Source: Microcebus murinus
Taxonomy: Eukaryota; Chordata; Mammalia; Primates; Cheirogaleidae
Length of the DNA: 64,000 nt
Assembly: GCF_040939455.1 (NCBI RefSeq)
Contig: NC_134136.1
Span: 100,862,014-100,926,013, forward strand
Direction: 5' to 3'
How positions within the stretch are numbered: the first letter of the stretch is position 1; each line of letters begins with the position of its first letter. The position numbers and the translations under genes were made by a program. Shown here piece by piece: positions 62,193 through 64,000 of this stretch. The notes beneath the pieces are model-generated. The model saw only the letters and a program-made list of their open reading frames with translations. It had not been told where the DNA came from and made no database searches.

Positions 62193-62599
62193 AGTCCAAT
62201 AATTTAAAACAACTATAATTACTATGCCAAAGGCTGTAATAGAAAAGGTGAACAATATGAAAGAATAGGTAAGTAATGTAAGCAGAAAGATGAGAGAGAA
62301 TTGAGTTAAAGATGTTAATTGTTAAAAGAAAAAAAGGCAACCAAGAATTGTATATTTAGCAAAATTATGCTTCAAAATGAAGATGAAAAAACACTTTCTC
62401 ACACAAATAAAAACTAAAAACAGAAGAAATTTGTCACCAGGAAACATGCATCTGCAGGCACAGATAAATCCTTGACTTGACTTTCTAGTCTTAAAAGTCT
62501 AATCTGAGATTCCTTATAAAAAAGTTCCAGGAAAGCCAACATAAAAAAGAAGGACTATGTGGCCAATAACTATTCTGGATGCAATTCATGCAAATAATC

Positions 62600-63640
62600 T
62601 AGCCTAGTACAATAAAACTAAAACTTATGTTGCAAATACATTGGTCCTACTATGATATACCCTTGATAAAAATGAGAAATATACAGAGAAAAAATTGTTT
62701 CAGGAGGACTTACAATACACCTGTCATTAGATTCTAGCCTTGTTCATTTTTTCTGAGTTTTTGTTATTTGCCTACAAATTGGCATTGGTCCTTGATTTAA
62801 TTTCCCTCTTCTCTGTGGGACAAGATCTCCTGAGAATGAGCCTTTCTAGTGTTACTGAAAGCTGTGCCACTTGTCCATGAGGCCCAATAAGGAAGACAAG
62901 TGCTTTGAGGAGGAAGGAAAGAGAGAGAGTTTCCTTTTTTGACAAAGGAGGAAATGTGGTAGATCTTCTTGTCTCAAAATCCTGAGTTTTCCTGAACATA
63001 GACAGAAATACAGAGCTTTTAAAGGGAGAGTTCTCAACTTCAGGCAATTACTGTGGTAAACTATTCTAATCTTCCCATCTTGGTCAAAAACAAAGCCTAT
63101 GAACTCTGCCAGCCTCCCACCTAGGGGGCTGGCTCCATCTGGGAGCTTAAGAAAAGACTTAACCTGCCTCAGGGATGCAGGCCAGGCTGCAGGTCTCAAA
63201 AGAGTGGGGGAAGTTTTAAAAAGACAGAAAATTTTTTTGCCCTTTTTTTTTCAGGCCATCCCCTTTGTTATTCCACTGACATGGAATTAGCTGAAACACA
63301 CAACCATGAACTCATGTCTTCTACAGTGCTTTCTCCAAAGGATTTTTAAGAAGGGGGGGGGGTAAAAAAAAATCTCAGTAATACTCCCCTCAACTCCTTA
63401 TGCAAAAGGAAAAGTGAAGGCCTCAGGTTCCTGGGAAGGACTGACCCCACTGATCACTGATAAGAAAATCCCTTGCTGGCTTCCCTTAAGCAAGGTAGTG
63501 CAAATTGTAACTTTAAGTCTGCAGGCTAAGTCTAGGTCCTAAAACTAGTCTGTTCTAATCCACACTAATAATGAATTACAAGTTTATCTTCCCAGGTACA
63601 GAAAAAGAGTCAAGATAAGATTAAACATTCTTATGTTCCA
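62600..63640. other. intergenic DNA
   Basis: No gene is recognised. It may be ERV internal sequence leading to the LTR-like end of the window, not proven. Confidence 0.3.
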
Positions 63641-64000
63641 GCAGGTGTGAATAGCTCTTGGCTGAAGAAAATCCCGAGCAGCACACAGAGAGTTGGAGAG
63701 GCGGCCTCAGAGAGGCATATCTGCCACCAAACTCTGAGCGCCCCTTTTTCGTTTTCTTTAAGTTTTATACCTTTTTGGGGGTTACAGTTAGCCAATGGCA
63801 AGTTTTCACAAAAGTTACTTCATTTACATAGTAGTCAGCCAATCAGAAGTATGTCCCAAAAGTTACCTCATTTACATAGTAGTCAGCCAATCAGAAGTAT
63901 GACCCAAAAGTTACTTCATTTACATGGTAGTCAACCAATCAGAAGTATGACCCCAAATCACCTCATCAGCTCTGAGTGTTAGTAGCTGCTCAATTTAGGA
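63640..64000 (-). repeat. LTR-like segment with three 48-bp enhancer-type repeats
   Basis: Three tandem copies start at 63810, 63858 and 63906 with a 48-bp period, and a partial fourth follows. Each copy has a CCAAT box (gccaatcag) and an octamer-like 'catttacat'. A TATA-like 'ttttatacc' lies on the left side. Repeated CCAAT-bearing units are typical of the U3 region of retroviral LTRs. The window ends before the element's right edge. Confidence 0.55.

Larger units (their letters stand above)
61190..62600 (+). mobile_element. old L1M/L1ME-type 3' region, interrupted
   Basis: 'accaaaaattataaggcatgctaaaatgtgcaaa' (left) and 'gaagatgaaaaaacactttctcacacaaataaaaac..gaaatttgtcacc' (right) are old L1 3' sequence, split by an Alu that is itself interrupted. 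Confidence 0.5.

Noticed and set aside
63810..63953. Regular 48-bp repeats as a CRISPR-like array
   Set aside because: No spacers: the whole unit is repeated, the genome is mammalian, and CCAAT motifs fit an LTR enhancer.

Overview
The window looks like mammalian X-chromosome DNA from a strepsirrhine (lemur-type) primate. It holds two intact intron-less MAGE-B coding exons, dimeric Alu and Alu left-arm elements of lemur type, and many L1 3' ends of the form 'acccccataatatgctgaaatta' plus an A tail. It also has MIR, MaLR, hAT and Tigger-like repeats, and no prokaryotic features. The nearest human counterpart is probably the Xp21.3 MAGEB18-MAGEB6-MAGEB5 region. Species and synteny are inferred from remembered families, not from a search.

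Genes. On the minus strand, 7945-8982 encodes a 345-residue protein that I recognise as MAGEB18. Also on the minus strand, 34696-35766 encodes a 356-residue protein closest to MAGEB5. Each has a splice acceptor about 60 bases before its ATG (9045 and 35827). Each also has a GC-richer upstream tract (9260-9640; 36970-38160) with donors of the form TCAAG|GT, which fits untranslated 5' exons. A third MAGE-B copy, on the plus strand at about 56120-56870, is a decayed pseudogene. Stretches of the 3' flank of these genes recur at 2750-3060, 5780-7900, 31750-33630, 34340-34690, 38480-38680 and, inverted, 57020-57410. The locus therefore appears to have grown by duplication of gene-plus-flank units, later separated by transposon insertions.

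Mobile elements. The most striking object is a gammaretrovirus-like provirus at 44550-49652, inserted in an older L1 with a 4-bp duplication (AAAC). Its 397-bp LTRs differ at one base. It has a tRNA-Pro primer site, a gag truncated after most of capsid, the C-terminal part of integrase, and an env with four in-frame stops and a frameshift. An open leader in frame with gag ends in a hydrophobic segment and resembles a glycosylated-Gag leader. Solo LTRs with clean duplications lie at 14377-14806 (5 bp) and 22027-22463 (6 bp).

The remainder is AT-rich intergenic DNA filled with old L1 (both strands), MIR, MaLR LTRs, microsatellites and a 450-bp GA/GTGTGTGAC simple array at 51095-51540. Apart from the two MAGE-B genes I see no functional host gene, and no tRNA or rRNA gene.
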